From NCBI GenBank assembly GCA_036250225.1, contig JAPZLL010000012.1, positions 496,001 through 560,000 on the forward strand: a stretch of 64,000 nucleotides of DNA. The letters run 5' to 3'. The notes beneath the pieces are model-generated. The model did no database searches. It saw nothing but the letters and a program-made list of their open reading frames with translations, and had not been told where the DNA came from. The translations under genes were made by a program, and so were the position numbers. Positions 11,769-22,831 of this stretch are shown here, piece by piece. Each line of letters opens with the position of its first letter. Position 1 is the first letter of the stretch. Source of the stretch: Cercophora sp. LCS_1 (Eukaryota; Ascomycota; Sordariomycetes; Sordariales; Lasiosphaeriaceae).

Positions 11769-12956
11769 ATGGCGGCGGTCACACATACGTCCCAGGCACC
11801 GCCCTCATTAGCGCATCGCATCTCAGACAGCTCTGACAACACATCCCTCGACAATGAAAAACGCCGCATCTCCCTTCCAGCTCGAAGAGGGCACCAGCCC
11901 GTCGACGAGCTAGACCCTCTCTCTCGTGCCTCCCAGCCTTCACGTCTCGCAACCTTTCGTGCGTCATTTCGGTACCTGCGCAACCTTACACAAAAACAAG
12001 TCGACGACTACATGGCCTCATACATCATCTACAACCTTGACTGGGCAGACGAAAGCGCCATGATTGCCGCCTTGGGTCCAAACTACCGCGACCGCGTCGG
12101 CGAGTGTCTACGGGCCTACTACGGCGTTATCAACCATCTATGCGCCCTCGGAAGCGTCGAAAAGATGTACATCCCGCCAGTCATGGACCACCACGCCACC
12201 GTTCTGGAAAACCAGCTTCTCTACGAGCGTGCCATCGCAGGAGCAATCGGGATGAAGGACGGCGACAAAATCCTCGATCTCGGCTGTGGGAGGGGACGAG
12301 TCGCTGCGCACATGGCGACCGCCAATCCGGGTGTGCAGGTGTCCGGTATCAACATTGATCCCAACCAGATCCAGCAGGCAAAAGAGTTTAATGCAGACCG
12401 GGGACTGTTGAATGAGTTTATCGTCAAGGATTTCAACGATTTGCCGCTCCCGTTCAAGGACGGCCAGTTTGACGGGTTTTACCAGATCCAGGCACTCTCG
12501 CTGTGCAAAGATTTGGGTGCGTTGTTTAAGGAGATTTACCGGGTTGTCAAGCCCGGCGCCAGGATTTCGCTTCTGGACTGGGTCAGTTTACCGGCGTATG
12601 ATCCGACGAATGAGGAGCATCTGGCGTTGATGAAGAGGGTGAAGCCGTTGATCGGTGCTGTCGGGACGCCGACACCTGCGATTTTTGAGAGGGAGCTTGA
12701 GGGAGCTGGGTTCAGGGTGATCAGGTCGGAGAATGCGAGCCAGGGCGGGCTTCAGGCGCCGTTGATCGACAAGGTGGATGTCTATTTCAGGACGATGAGG
12801 CAGGTCATTCTGGGGCTAGTCAAGGTCAAGTGTCTGCCGGCGCATTTTAAGACGTTGATTGATCGCTTATGTTTGGATGGGCAGGCATTTGTCAAGATGG
12901 ATGAAATGAGGTTGATCACGACGAGTTATTGGGTTGTAGCCGAGAAACCGCAATGA
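11769..12956 (+). CDS. SAM-dependent methyltransferase, sterol 24-C-methyltransferase (SMT/Erg6)-like
   Basis: A single exon of 395 residues from ATG 11769. The glycine-rich SAM-binding motif I is ILDLGCGRGRVAAHMA (about residues 165-180), followed by motif II-like VSGINIDPNQIQQAKEF and the post-motif region VVKPGARISLLDWVSL. The C-terminal third (LEGAGFRVIRSENAS, then VDVYFRTMRQ) fits the SMT C-terminal domain seen in Erg6 relatives. The protein differs from housekeeping Erg6: motif I is GCGRG rather than the usual GCGVGGP, and the substrate-loop region reads FYQIQALSLCKD. It is probably a paralogous methyltransferase acting on a sterol or another lipid or terpenoid; the substrate cannot be read from sequence. 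Neighbours give no cluster context. Confidence 0.8.
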   Translation: MAAVTHTSQAPPSLAHRISDSSDNTSLDNEKRRISLPARRGHQPVDELDPLSRASQPSRLATFRASFRYLRNLTQKQVDDYMASYIIYNLDWADESAMIAALGPNYRDRVGECLRAYYGVINHLCALGSVEKMYIPPVMDHHATVLENQLLYERAIAGAIGMKDGDKILDLGCGRGRVAAHMATANPGVQVSGINIDPNQIQQAKEFNADRGLLNEFIVKDFNDLPLPFKDGQFDGFYQIQALSLCKDLGALFKEIYRVVKPGARISLLDWVSLPAYDPTNEEHLALMKRVKPLIGAVGTPTPAIFERELEGAGFRVIRSENASQGGLQAPLIDKVDVYFRTMRQVILGLVKVKCLPAHFKTLIDRLCLDGQAFVKMDEMRLITTSYWVVAEKPQ

Positions 12957-15077
12957 GGGTTGGCGTTGTTGTTAGAGGAGGCGTTTGGGTTTGGGATGGT
13001 TTTGGTAGGATAGAAATTCATGGGCGGTGTTTCGGGGTGGCTATAGAAGTATCTCTTGTGAATGCCGCAAGCAACCCAGACAATTCAAGTAGTTAATATC
13101 CGTGACGAAGAGTTGAAGGCGTGTCCCCCCTGAGTGCCAAGAGTGTTGGTGTTACTGGAGTAACTTGCCAAGATCTACCCCTATTCACCTCCTGTGACAA
13201 AATAACCCGCAAAGTGAAAGATTTGAAGAGATAGTCATCCAAGAATATGGGCATTTCACATTATTGTAAAGGCATTGACCAATATTCCGAATACTTGGTT
13301 TTCTTCTCTTTTTGTGGCTTTGGGAAACCATGCATCCCATTGAGACCGATTGAGGCGGCATCAATCAGTCAATTAGATTTTGTGTACGGGCTTTTTATAA
13401 CCAACTTACCTTGGCATGCACTTGTCCCAGTGGCTTACCTATCTATATTCTCCAAGGGAAGCTTATCTAATCTGATCTTCGGGATCGTGGTCGCTCCCAG
13501 TCATACCATCCCGAATCTTCTCCATCCTTCCAGTTCACCTTTTCATCAAAGCATTACGTGTACCTCATCCCCTCTTTGCCGATGAGTATCCCTCCCAATT
13601 GCTGGTGTGCGATTCCCACTACGAACTTGACCATGTTGACGTTCTGTATATAGGAACAATCGAAATTCACAGCATCTTGTCCTTGACTAAAATGTAGTCG
13701 TCGAGACCATCGCCTTAAACATCCCACCACATATACTTCAAAATGTGCTACATTGATACTGGAGGATCTATCGCGGACGCGCCAAGCCCAGGATATCCGC
13801 AACATCAAAGTCACAGCAGCAACGAAGCAGATAAATCCCAACGGTAGGAGCCCAAAAGTGGCAAGACGTCGTGTCAAACACATGAGGATGTTTTATTTCT
13901 ACATAACCGAAGTCCTTCTCAGCCAAGAAATCTCAAAGGTTCGAGGAAATCCAGCTCTGTCATCAGCATTCCGCGTGCATCACGAATAGAGAGGGCGCTC
14001 TCAAAGACAACAGGCGCGACGGGGCACTTTGAGGCATGGCCCGGAATCGAGATCGCAAGTTACCTCTCTCTCCTTTCTTTTGCTCGGGAGCTCCCCGTCG
14101 CCTTCACAAGTTTTACACGGCTCGGAGCCAAGTAAAGCGTGTCGAAAATCTACGATTGGGCCATTCGCAGTTGTGGGATGCACGGAAAAGCTTCACAAAG
14201 CCCGTTGCCATGTTTTTTGGGGCGACTTTCCCTAATTAGGGCCTGAATATGCGGCAACTGCCGAGATTCGAAGTCTCAGTGGGCTGGAGGGACGTGCCCT
14301 GTGGGCCTGTTCGTGGTTGTAAACGGCAGGAACGAGGGGAAACAGAAGTCAACAGCATGTCGTTGTCGTTGGCGTTGTTGCGGTCATGCCGGTCGGAATG
14401 ACAGGAAGGCAAGTCGATATGCACTCTCAACACAGTGGCTATCATAATTAAGTCGAGGCAAGGTATGCAGTTGACAGCTCGCCGTCTCCAAACACCGGGA
14501 TGCACATCCCTCCTGTGGACGCGGACATCGACGGCAAGAACGACAGGAGTGTGACCACGGGAATGGTCTGGCACTCTAAGTGCCAAGACCTTGGTGGGAT
14601 GGAAGGAACAAAAGCCGGAGGCAAGTGCTCTCGAGTCAAGCGGTGACTTGAAGTGGAGGCAGCAACACCTACCAGCAACCCCTTTGACGCTTTCCCAATC
14701 GGGGTCTGAATAAACAATTCATCAAAACCGCCACCCCGCATGTGCCCATCGAAAAAAAAGAAGCACCCTCGTGGGTAGGGTATCCATTTTTGACGCTTTG
14801 TCCAAAAAGGGGGGTCTCGACAACGAAAAAAACACGCCTAGACCCCATTTGGTTCTGAATAAACCATTGACAGTGCCTGACTTCCTTCAGCACCGACATT
14901 TCTATCAACAATAAACGACACCACTCTAAATAAGAAAGCCCCTTTCAGATGACCTGGCAGGCGGCTCGGGGCTCGAAATGACCGACGCTTTGAGATTCGA
15001 CGGCCCATCGGGCTCCCCTGGGATCTTATTCAGGATCGAGACAATTGCACGCAACTCCTGTATAGACTCAACTTGTC
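12957..15077. other. Intergenic, no supported gene
   Basis: This 2.1-kb stretch separates the methyltransferase from the pheromone gene and probably holds the pheromone promoter. A minus-strand frame at 13883-13554 starts with a hydrophobic segment (RRLATFGLLPLGFICFVAAV) but has no extension, intron or family match I can defend. CTTTG pentamers, the core bound by fungal mating-type HMG proteins, occur near 14794 and 14984; with so short a motif this is only suggestive. Confidence 0.45.
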
Positions 15078-15085
15078 TATATAAA
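15078..15085 (+). promoter_or_regulatory. TATA box of the pheromone precursor gene
   Basis: TATATAAA lies 176 bases before the ATG and is followed by a C/T-rich, purine-poor leader, as in strongly expressed fungal genes. It is a motif match only. Confidence 0.55.
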
Positions 15086-15260
15086 ACATCACGACATCCA
15101 TCACCGTCCCACCGAATCTTTTCCTTCCACCCCTCATCACAGACAGTCAATCTAAGGGTCATCCGACACTTCTTCGACTTCAGTTCCACACCACTCTTTA
15201 CCGCCCGCGGTATATCTTTGACCAACAACACACTCACAGACATTCACTTCAGTCTTCACC

Positions 15261-15992
15261 ATGAAGTTCACTCTTCCCCTCGCTCTCTTCGCCCTCTCCT
15301 CGGCCGTTGACGCCGCCGCTGTCGCCGATGCCGCTCAGGAGGACAAGCGCTGGTGCTTGATCCGTGGCCAGTCCTGCTGGAAGGCTAAGCGCGCCGCTGA
15401 TGCTTTCACTGACGCCATCAAGACCTCCGGTGGCCTTACCGCCCGTGACGAGTCCTCGTCCGAGGCTGCCTTCCAGGCCAAGCGCCAGATCGACGCCCTT
15501 GCTCTCGCCATCGCCGCGGGCCAGGGTGACCCGACCGCCTACTACGAGGCCCTTGGTCTCGGTGAGGAGTTCACCGCCGCTGAGAAGCCCACCTCCGAGA
15601 AGCGCGACGCCAACCCCTGGTGCCTCATCCGTGGCCAGTCCTGCTGGAAGGCCAAGCGTGAGGCCGAGCCCGAGGCCGCTCAGGAGGACAAGCGATGGTG
15701 CTTGATCCGTGGTCAGTCCTGCTGGAAGGCTAAGCGCGCCGCCGAGGCTGTCCTCAGCTCCATTGAGGCTTCCGGCGAGCACGACCCTCGCGACCTCCCC
15801 TTTAACCCCGAGGCTCGTGTCAAGCGTGACGCCAACCCCTGGTGCCTCATCCGTGGCCAGTCATGCTGGAAGCGCGACGCCTCAGCTGAGGCTTCCTGCA
15901 ACGCCCCCGATGGCGCCTGCACACTCGCCAACCGCGACCTCCACGCCGTCTACAACATTGCCCGCAGCATTGTTGATGCCCACTCCGAATAA
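15261..15992 (+). CDS. Alpha-factor-type mating pheromone precursor with four WCLIRGQSCW repeats
   Basis: This 243-residue secreted precursor starts with a signal peptide (KFTLPLALFALSSAVDAAA). It contains four identical copies of WCLIRGQSCW(K) at 15351-15380, 15618-15647, 15696-15725 and 15840-15869. The peptide matches the sordariomycete alpha-type pheromone pattern (Neurospora and Sordaria type ending HGQSCW), with Cys at positions 2 and 9 of the repeat. Copies 1 and 3 follow a Lys-Arg Kex2 site directly (QEDKR-W). Copies 2 and 4 follow KR-DANP, so they need dipeptide trimming by a Ste13-like peptidase. C-terminal KAKR or KR tails fit Kex2 and carboxypeptidase trimming. The mature peptide would be sensed by a Ste2-like receptor of the opposite mating type. 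A TATA box precedes the gene and an intron follows the stop immediately. Confidence 0.95.
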   Translation: MKFTLPLALFALSSAVDAAAVADAAQEDKRWCLIRGQSCWKAKRAADAFTDAIKTSGGLTARDESSSEAAFQAKRQIDALALAIAAGQGDPTAYYEALGLGEEFTAAEKPTSEKRDANPWCLIRGQSCWKAKREAEPEAAQEDKRWCLIRGQSCWKAKRAAEAVLSSIEASGEHDPRDLPFNPEARVKRDANPWCLIRGQSCWKRDASAEASCNAPDGACTLANRDLHAVYNIARSIVDAHSE

Positions 15993-16050
15993 GTGAGCAA
16001 CCCACCAGTTCAACTCTTTTTTCTTTTCGATACTAACCATCTCCATTTAG
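15993..16050 (+). other. 3' UTR intron directly after the pheromone stop codon
   Basis: The TAA stop (15990-15992) is followed at once by GTGAGC. A branch-like TACTAAC and the acceptor CCATTTAG end at 16050, a 58-nt intron. Its removal does not change the protein. A spliced 3' UTR intron so close to the stop (under 50 nt) would normally not trigger nonsense-mediated decay. Confidence 0.6.
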
Positions 16051-17757
16051 ACGCCTGATCAGCCCACCTGCTCTCTCGATCCAGCTCGTTTCATCACGAG
16101 AGTCCTCGCGCTGTGCGGAGGTTGGCTACAACAGTTTCTCGCCACATGCTTATTTTTCGCTTCTTGTACTTAGGTTTTTCGTTGGACAGTAGGATCATCT
16201 CGCACCAGTCATTTTCTGGGGTCGCTGGCTCTTGTCTTCAATGATAGGGCTGCGATCTGGCAAGCGGAGGCGGAGGAAAAAACCGGAGCGCTTGCATTTA
16301 TTACCATGACGCTACATTACGGCGTTTCTTACATTGTTTCTTGGGTCCTGTAGTATATATATAATCAGGCCTTGCGGATGGTCTCTGTCATTTACATCCT
16401 TTTCGTTGTGTGCGAAAGTGTCATGTCCTGACCCCGTGAAACTTTGAAGATAGTCTCAGGGCTGATCTACCTACAACCGGAAGGGCGTTGTTGTGGCCTT
16501 GGTCGACATCTTTGACACAGCTCATTAGCTCGTCCAGCGGCGGTTTGGATCGTCTCCAACCGTGCCTTGGTACCTTGCCTGTATTACACTCGAGCTCCAT
16601 TGCCACATCTCGTCGTAACGAGCGGGAAATGGAGCGGAGAAGACAAATTGGATGGCTGTGGCACCAAGCTCGCCCACTAGTGGTGGTGGGCGGAGGTTTT
16701 TTTCTGGACACACTGAACCAGTCAATGCCACTTCAAAGGGTCTTAACAGGTAGATCCGGTCTTCAGCGCACAGGAGGATAATACCTATCATCAGTGGGGG
16801 AAAAAACATATTGCAAGGCTTTTGAAGTATTGGTTTATGCCTCGGAATACCAAGTCAACTTTTTCCTGCGAAATCGCCCCTCGAACTTTATTGGTGTGCG
16901 GTCTTATTTTTGTCAGAAACTTGAATGGGTAGGGACAACCTGGAAACTGTGAGTGCAGTTGCCCCTCGAGCCCCACAAACACCTCGGCGTCAGGAATCTC
17001 GCAGCATTGAGGGGTCTCTGCGGAGGTAGAAATTGCAGTGAGTTGGGCATCGGCAACGTTCCCAATTGGATAAATCCTTCATCGGATGTGCTGTCATGGG
17101 GCGTCAACACCCTGACAACACCAGACACACCGTGCCAACATCTTGACACTTAGCTGGGGCTGGGGGTTGACAACAGTACTGCAATTCGCACCCTCGCGGA
17201 GGCCTTGGTTGTAGCGTTGCTCAGTACTTCCTGCTCCCAGAACGGAGGCCTCATCCAGAGCAAATCCCAAAGCATGAAGTGGGTACGGTCCCTGTAGAGT
17301 GCCAAGGTGAAGCATCTGAGCATCCCCGACGAGATGGCAACAAGAGGCGCGAGGACCGACGAGGGCCTCCCAAACGTGGCAAGGAAGGATATCCTCGAGT
17401 CACGGATCATGTCCCGACACGCGGCTGTGTCTCCTTCTACTTCAACCAGAACATCCCGAACCGTTCTAAGGTCTTCGTCACAATGGTCAGGTAACCCACT
17501 TCGTCCGAAAAGCAGCAGGTAAACATCAATCGCTTTGTGCTTTTAGCATTTCCGGCCCGGAGCTGACAAGGAGGTGTTGGACCTGCATCAACGAGTCAGG
17601 AACAACCCGGCTCGCATCGAGCCCCTCAACATGGACCCCACGGGTTGCCCTTGGAACTACTGTGATATCATAGGTATCAATCCCAAACAAAAGAAACTCG
17701 CCATGCGCGGCGGTCTGTATCCCGTCCATTCTCCACCAGCACTTTGCAAGGCGCCCC
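16051..17757. other. Intergenic; 3' UTR regions, no supported gene
   Basis: The first part is the pheromone 3' UTR, with an AT stretch at 16354-16366 (TATATATATAAT). The rest has several frames of 60-98 codons on both strands but no domain, no consistent codon bias and no clear intron set. The plus-strand segment 17566-17760 has a smooth-looking frame (from MLDLHQRVRNNPARIEPLNM), but I cannot place a start, stop and splice structure that make sense. Confidence 0.45.
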
Positions 17758-18646
17758 TTACATCAACAAACGCCAAGCACCCAGCAACAGCGCAGCGAAA
17801 CCCGTGCAAACACCCATCAACCATTGCAACGTCTGGAACTTGACCTGCTCCAACTGCTGCCTGAGCGCCGCAACCTCCTGCTCAATCTTTGTCTCGGTCT
17901 CCTTGATCTTGAGCTCCTGCGACACGGCCTCCTCCCTGATCCTGCCCTTCTCCAAGTTAAGATCCAGCCGCACGCTCGCCTGAGTCCGTCCGATCTCGTC
18001 CCGCAACCTACTGCTGAGCTTTGCGATATCGTTGGTCAGTTTCTCGTGCGCCGTCCGTGTCGTGTTGGACTCGGTGCTGTCGGCGGACAGGAGTTCGGAT
18101 CGGAGTTTCGCAAAGTCGACTTTTTGTGTATACGTTGCTCGCGCCGCGTCTTCGCGGAGTACCATGGTGCGTGTGAGGTTTTGGATACTGCCAAAGTAAT
18201 GTGTGAGTCAGGGGTGGTGGCAACGAGAGAATGGGTTTCTACCTTTCCTCAATGACATCGTTCAAGACCTTCATCATGGCTACCGCTTGATCTTCTGTGA
18301 AACCCTCCTCTTCTAGTCGCTGGACGAACTTGAGCGTGTCAAAGTGGTGATCTCGGCGGCGAGCCGCGGAGGCGTGGAATGATCGGCGAAGGGAGGGGTC
18401 GCGAGCGATTTTGGACAGACTACGAGGTGGATTGATGTTCTGGCAATAAAGCCCAGCTGACCGGTAAACAGGCGCTGTGTGTAGAGAGCTCCTCTGAGCT
18501 TGCCATTGTGGTGCCGTGTGCTGGTTTCTTGCGTGATGTTGCTGGATGAGCGCCGCCGAGAACCGGGATGCGCCGCTTGCGAGCGGTGTGCTGGTCCAGC
18601 TCAGTCTTGGGAGAAGAAACCGTGGGAGGGTCTGGGCCGTGTTCAT
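17758..18646 (-). CDS. Mitochondrial inner-membrane coiled-coil protein, DUF1640 / MCUR1-Fmp32 family
   Basis: Two exons, 18646-18243 and 18187-17758, give 277 residues; the 55-nt intron has a GTAGAA donor and a TTGGCAG acceptor and keeps frame (EE-S-IQNL). The N-terminal ~95 residues are basic and Ser/Ala-rich, a mitochondrial presequence. The DUF1640 core starts at HHFDTLKFVQRLEEEGFTED, continues through a long coiled coil (about residues 145-250), and ends in the single membrane span LQWLMGVCTGFAALLLGAW near the C-terminus. Relatives include yeast Fmp32 and animal CCDC90/MCUR1, which are linked to respiratory-complex assembly and calcium uniporter regulation. Which of these roles applies here is not readable. 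Confidence 0.88.
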
Positions 18647-19476
18647 TTTGGATATGGGATACTCGTGTCAATTGCTTGGGAGACGGAGAGCTTGAGCTTG
18701 TGTTTCGGTCAAAAGGGGCCCGGGAGGTCGTCACACACTCTTCCAACTTCCTTGTTATCCACTCCCGGCCTGCATGACATTCCATGTGAGAGAACCGGTC
18801 GGCAGGCACCGGCTCAGTTCCCAAACGGCTGTGGCTGACAGTTCGCCCCACTCGGTGCGCAAAGCTCAGCCCCACCCCGCCAAGTGTGGCTCGTGTTTTC
18901 GAGGTTATAAATTTCTGTTGCCCAAAATTTTCCTTTCATGTTTTCTCTTTTTCTTCACATTATACAACGCAAATTTTTAACATCACTGGAACTAGTTCTT
19001 TTCGACGGAGAGGCCCCCAGCGAGCTTGCTCGTTCGGTTGGACCCAAGACCTACTCGAAAGTTTCCGGGAAGATGGAGAATAACTCCCAGCGCACAATCT
19101 TGGGTGCGGTTCTTCCCTTCTCCTCCATGGGAAGGGCCGCAATGATTGGTCGTACATTCCAATGCCTTGGCTAGATCTTTGAAGTTGAACTAATACCTGC
19201 GTCTGTTTGACTGTTTGACGGCTGCTCCTGCTCCTCAACGTGTGCAATTGCTCCACAAGTGGAACTTGGAATTTTATCAGTTCCTCCAACGCGCCATTCG
19301 GCGATTTGAAGATCTCGCAAAGTGCTGTCAAACCGCGTTTTCGTCCCCACGATAGCATGGAAAAGCGCAGGTTGATTAGATCACAGGGGCAAGGTTGAAA
19401 ATACTGTACACAAACTCAATTATTTGGATTGCACATCGTCAATGTGAGGTGCGGGATATCTAATGAACTCGCCAGA
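18647..19476. other. Intergenic between minus-strand genes
   Basis: This is the promoter of the DUF1640 gene plus the 3' region of the Nop2 gene. It holds only short unsupported frames. A T-rich patch (18917-18980) is the only compositional feature. Confidence 0.5.
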
Positions 19477-22168
19477 CTATTTCTTGGCGTCCTTCTTGAC
19501 CTTCTTCCCTTCCTTTTTGCTCTCCTTCTTCTCCTTGGCTTCCTTCTCCACTGGTGCCTCAGGCTTCGCCTCCTTGCTCTTCTTCGCCTTCACCTTCTCT
19601 TTGCTCCCACTCGTGGACTCGCTGGGCTTCCCCTCAGCCTCGTCCTCAGCCTGCTCCTTGTTCTTGACATCCCCGTCCTTCTTCTTTTGCCCGCCCTGCT
19701 TCAGGGCCCTAGGGTCCAAGCCTCTTCTACGCATGGCATTGCGCTTCGCGCGCTCAATGTAGTCCTTGTCCTGATCCTCGTCGAATCCTCCAAAGTCGTC
19801 CTTCTCTTCCTCACATTCTGCACCAACGGGTGTCTTGTCCACAACCTCTTCCTCATCGCTCGGTGCGTTGACGTTGGCTTTGGCACCACTCTGGTCCTTG
19901 TAACCGTTTGCGAGAACCGCGTTGGGTGGCGTCGGGCCAACCTTTTGGAACTTTGCGACGAAGAAACCATCGACGTTGTACAGATGAGGGTAGTACCGCC
20001 GTGTCATCTTCATGCTTGGGTGGAAGTCTTTGCCCATGTAGCTTGTGAACCCTTCCTTGCCAAACGGTAGGCCGGTCTGTCGCGAATGTTAGCACACATA
20101 CCCTGATGTTTCATAGGTGAGATCATACCTCGACAAGCTTCACATTCGGTCGCCTGCTGAGCGCATATGCCACTACTTGCTCACTAGACAAAAGTATTAG
20201 CGCACCGTAAATGTTTGGAAGTTGAAACTCACTTCTCCTCGATCGCAACACTGCATGTTGAGTAGACAAGATAACCGCCCGTCTTGCTGGCGTGGTTAAC
20301 CGAGTCGATGGCAGCAAGAAGCAGCTGCTTCTGGATATGGGGAAGTGTCATAAAATCCTTCTCGTCTCTGTTTGTCTTGACGGAAGGATCCTTTGCAATG
20401 ACGCCCGTACCGGAGCAAGGGGCATCGAGCAAAACTCTGTCGAAGCCTCCCATAACTCGAGGGAATTCGCGCGCATCGTAATTGCAAACAATTGTATTCT
20501 GGGAACGTCAGGTCAGCCATCAAGTTGATCGTCGTGGCAGTTAGAACGCGGCGTCTTACCCTTGCGCCAAGACGATGAATATTTCCTATTAGACCCTTTG
20601 CACGCTGTTTGCTTGGATCATTGGCAAAGACAACGCCTGTGTTCTTCATGAGAGCGGCCATATGCGTTGTTTTACCACCGGGAGCAGCAGCCATCTTGCG
20701 ACACCTGTCAGTAGGTGAAATCTTGCACTGGCAAAGGGCAACTTACATCGAGGACACGCTCATGCTCCTGGGGGCACAAAGCCATAACAGGCAAGAAAGA
20801 AGAGGCGGCTTGGAGAATGTAATGCCCTGCGAGGTATTCTGGCGTAGCTCCGAGCGGAACACTGGTCAATGTTAGTTTTCCAGTGCCTAACACCGTAACA
20901 CAGAAATACGATATCAATCGACGTACTTGGAATCGAAGACCTGAAGGCCAACCTTCGACCACTTCCCCACAGGCTCCAAGGTCACGCCACGATTGACTAA
21001 TAAACAGTGTTAGTTAAGCCAGCGACAAGACAGGCAATGTACAACTCACTCAATGCCTGCGCAAGGTCTCGGCGATGTGTCCGAAGAGTGTTGGTACGAA
21101 TGACGACGGGACGGGCGCTCTAATCACTAATTAGATACACCTGAGTTTGAGCGCGCTATTCGGTATTCTTACCTCGTTGGCTTCGAAGAAGGCGAATGCC
21201 TCTCGAGGGGGGAAAAGGTTACTATTCTTGTCAGCGGAAATCAGAACATCGCGACACTGTAGAGGCGCACATGAGCTTCTCAGCAAGGTACTCATTATAG
21301 CCATAGTCTGTGTATCATGGTTAGCCAACAACGGCGACGTCCAAGAGCAGGAAGAGAACCCACAGGCACAAAAATCTTTCAGCAACTGGCTTGTATACTC
21401 CACACGGCTACGCCCCTCCTCTGCGAGATTGGAGAAATCCTCCAGCACCCGAATTGTCTCAGTTATCCTGGTTCTGAGCATCTGAAGGTCTGGGGCTAAG
21501 AGACTCTTCGTTTTTGAGGTCAACTCGTCCTCTTCGTCTTCGTCCAGAATGTGAGGCTTGTCGCCCTCGATATTGGTTTGGAGGGCATCTTCACGAAGCT
21601 CGGCCTCGTTTTCAGCAGCCTCCTCTTCCATTTGTTGATCCAACTTTCTTGAAAGACCCTCGATATTGGCGGCTGTGAGTTTCTCTTCCCTGTCCTCCTC
21701 GTCCTCATCCTCGTCGTCGGAGAAGACAAACTTCTCTTTTTTCGCCCCCTCATGGTCGGAGTCGTAGACCGAGCTGCCCGAGTCGAAGAAGTCGTCCGCC
21801 GCTTTTACGCCATCCTCGCCCATGTCAGTGTCCTCGGCGTCGTCAAGGTCGGATGCGCCGAACTCGTCGTCCATCTCTTCATCCGACTCTGAGACGGGCG
21901 CTGGCGCCTTCTTGGATTTATTTGTGCTCTTCACGCCATTGGATGATTTCGCGGGCGTCTTCGTTGTCGCTGCCTTCGCGCCGGAGGATCCTTTGCCATT
22001 GGATGGCTTGATTGGCTTTTTGGACGTTCGGGGCTTCTTGCTTGATGGTGCTTCGGCGGGGAGATCGTCAACAGGCAACCCCTTCTTGCGCTTCAGGTTG
22101 GCAAAATGCTCTTCTGACAGGGGCTCAGGGGCACCCTGCTTCCTCTTCATGCGACGTCCTGATCCCAT
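19477..22168 (-). CDS. nop2: Nucleolar 25S rRNA (cytosine-C5) methyltransferase, Nop2/NSUN1
   Basis: The gene has ten exons and nine short introns between 22168 and 19477. Joins recovered by eye include FCA-Y-YGYNEY, EKL-I-NLF, ANE-SARP, FDS-N-VPLG, VLD-MAAAPGG, GAR-NTIV, IEE-N-EQ and VE-TGLPF. The N-terminal ~230 residues are Lys- and acidic-rich nucleolar sequence. The Nop2/Sun catalytic domain then carries the SAM site MAAAPGGKTTH, motif IV DAPCSGTGVI and motif VI STCS, the two cysteines of the m5C mechanism. The C-terminal tail is a long Lys/Glu-rich low-complexity stretch. The protein modifies 25S rRNA during 60S assembly. An upstream in-frame ATG at 22204 would add twelve residues; 22168 (MGSGRRMKRKQ) is preferred as the more family-like start. 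Confidence 0.95.
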
Positions 22169-22831
22169 TCTGGCGGTTGTATGAGCGGGCGGTGTTATGG
22201 TCAATCTAGATACCGTCGGCGCTGAACTCTAGATAGCTAAAATAATTATTTTGGAGATTTTGTCCTGCAGGCTTATCGATAAGAAAGAAAGCCAAGGGGT
22301 GGTGGGCTTGGTGGGTCCTTTGGCAGACCTTTCCGGGGAGAAGTGATTGGTGAGTAAGCGAATTACACGCTAGCCTAAAACGTAGCCCCTGTCGCTTGCT
22401 CCTGCTGACGCTCCCCTGGCGAGCCTGGGAAAGCAGGCAGGCGTCGCGAGCTGCGCAAGGACTTAACAGATCACTCAAAAAAGTAAGGACTGTTGCTGTC
22501 TCTCCTGCATCAAACATCCAAACTGCTTCCATTCCTCCAGCAATTCCGCGACCGCCACTTTGTCCTTGCAACCCAAAGACCGTGACGGAATTCGCTGTTT
22601 GTTTTCCTTGACAACTCCTCCTTCTAATTGAGCGACTTTGCGATTACGGGATCCCGCGGAACTAATTTCCACTTGTCTCCTCATTCTCCTCTGGAGCTTG
22701 CCAACATTCCCGGCCATCCACCTGGGCCCTCGTTTCCGCGTTGCCAGCGACCTCACCTTCTTTCAGCAACTTTTGAAAAGTTGGCTGCTCTCTTTTGCTG
22801 ACCGCGCGCAGCCGAGCGCATCAACGTCAAC
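22169..22831. other. Shared divergent promoter of nop2 and clathrin heavy chain
   Basis: This 663-base stretch lies between two outward-facing core genes. It contains no supported coding sequence or RNA gene. C/T-rich leader sequence lies on the clathrin side. Confidence 0.55.

Noticed and set aside
13554..13883. Minus-strand frame with hydrophobic segment, possibly a fungal rhodopsin-like membrane protein
   Set aside because: Only one candidate span, no extension through plausible introns, and the remainder does not match the family.
14260..14285. Short stem-loop GAGATTCGAAGTCTC resembling a tRNA T-arm
   Set aside because: The upstream 50 bases do not form D and anticodon arms.
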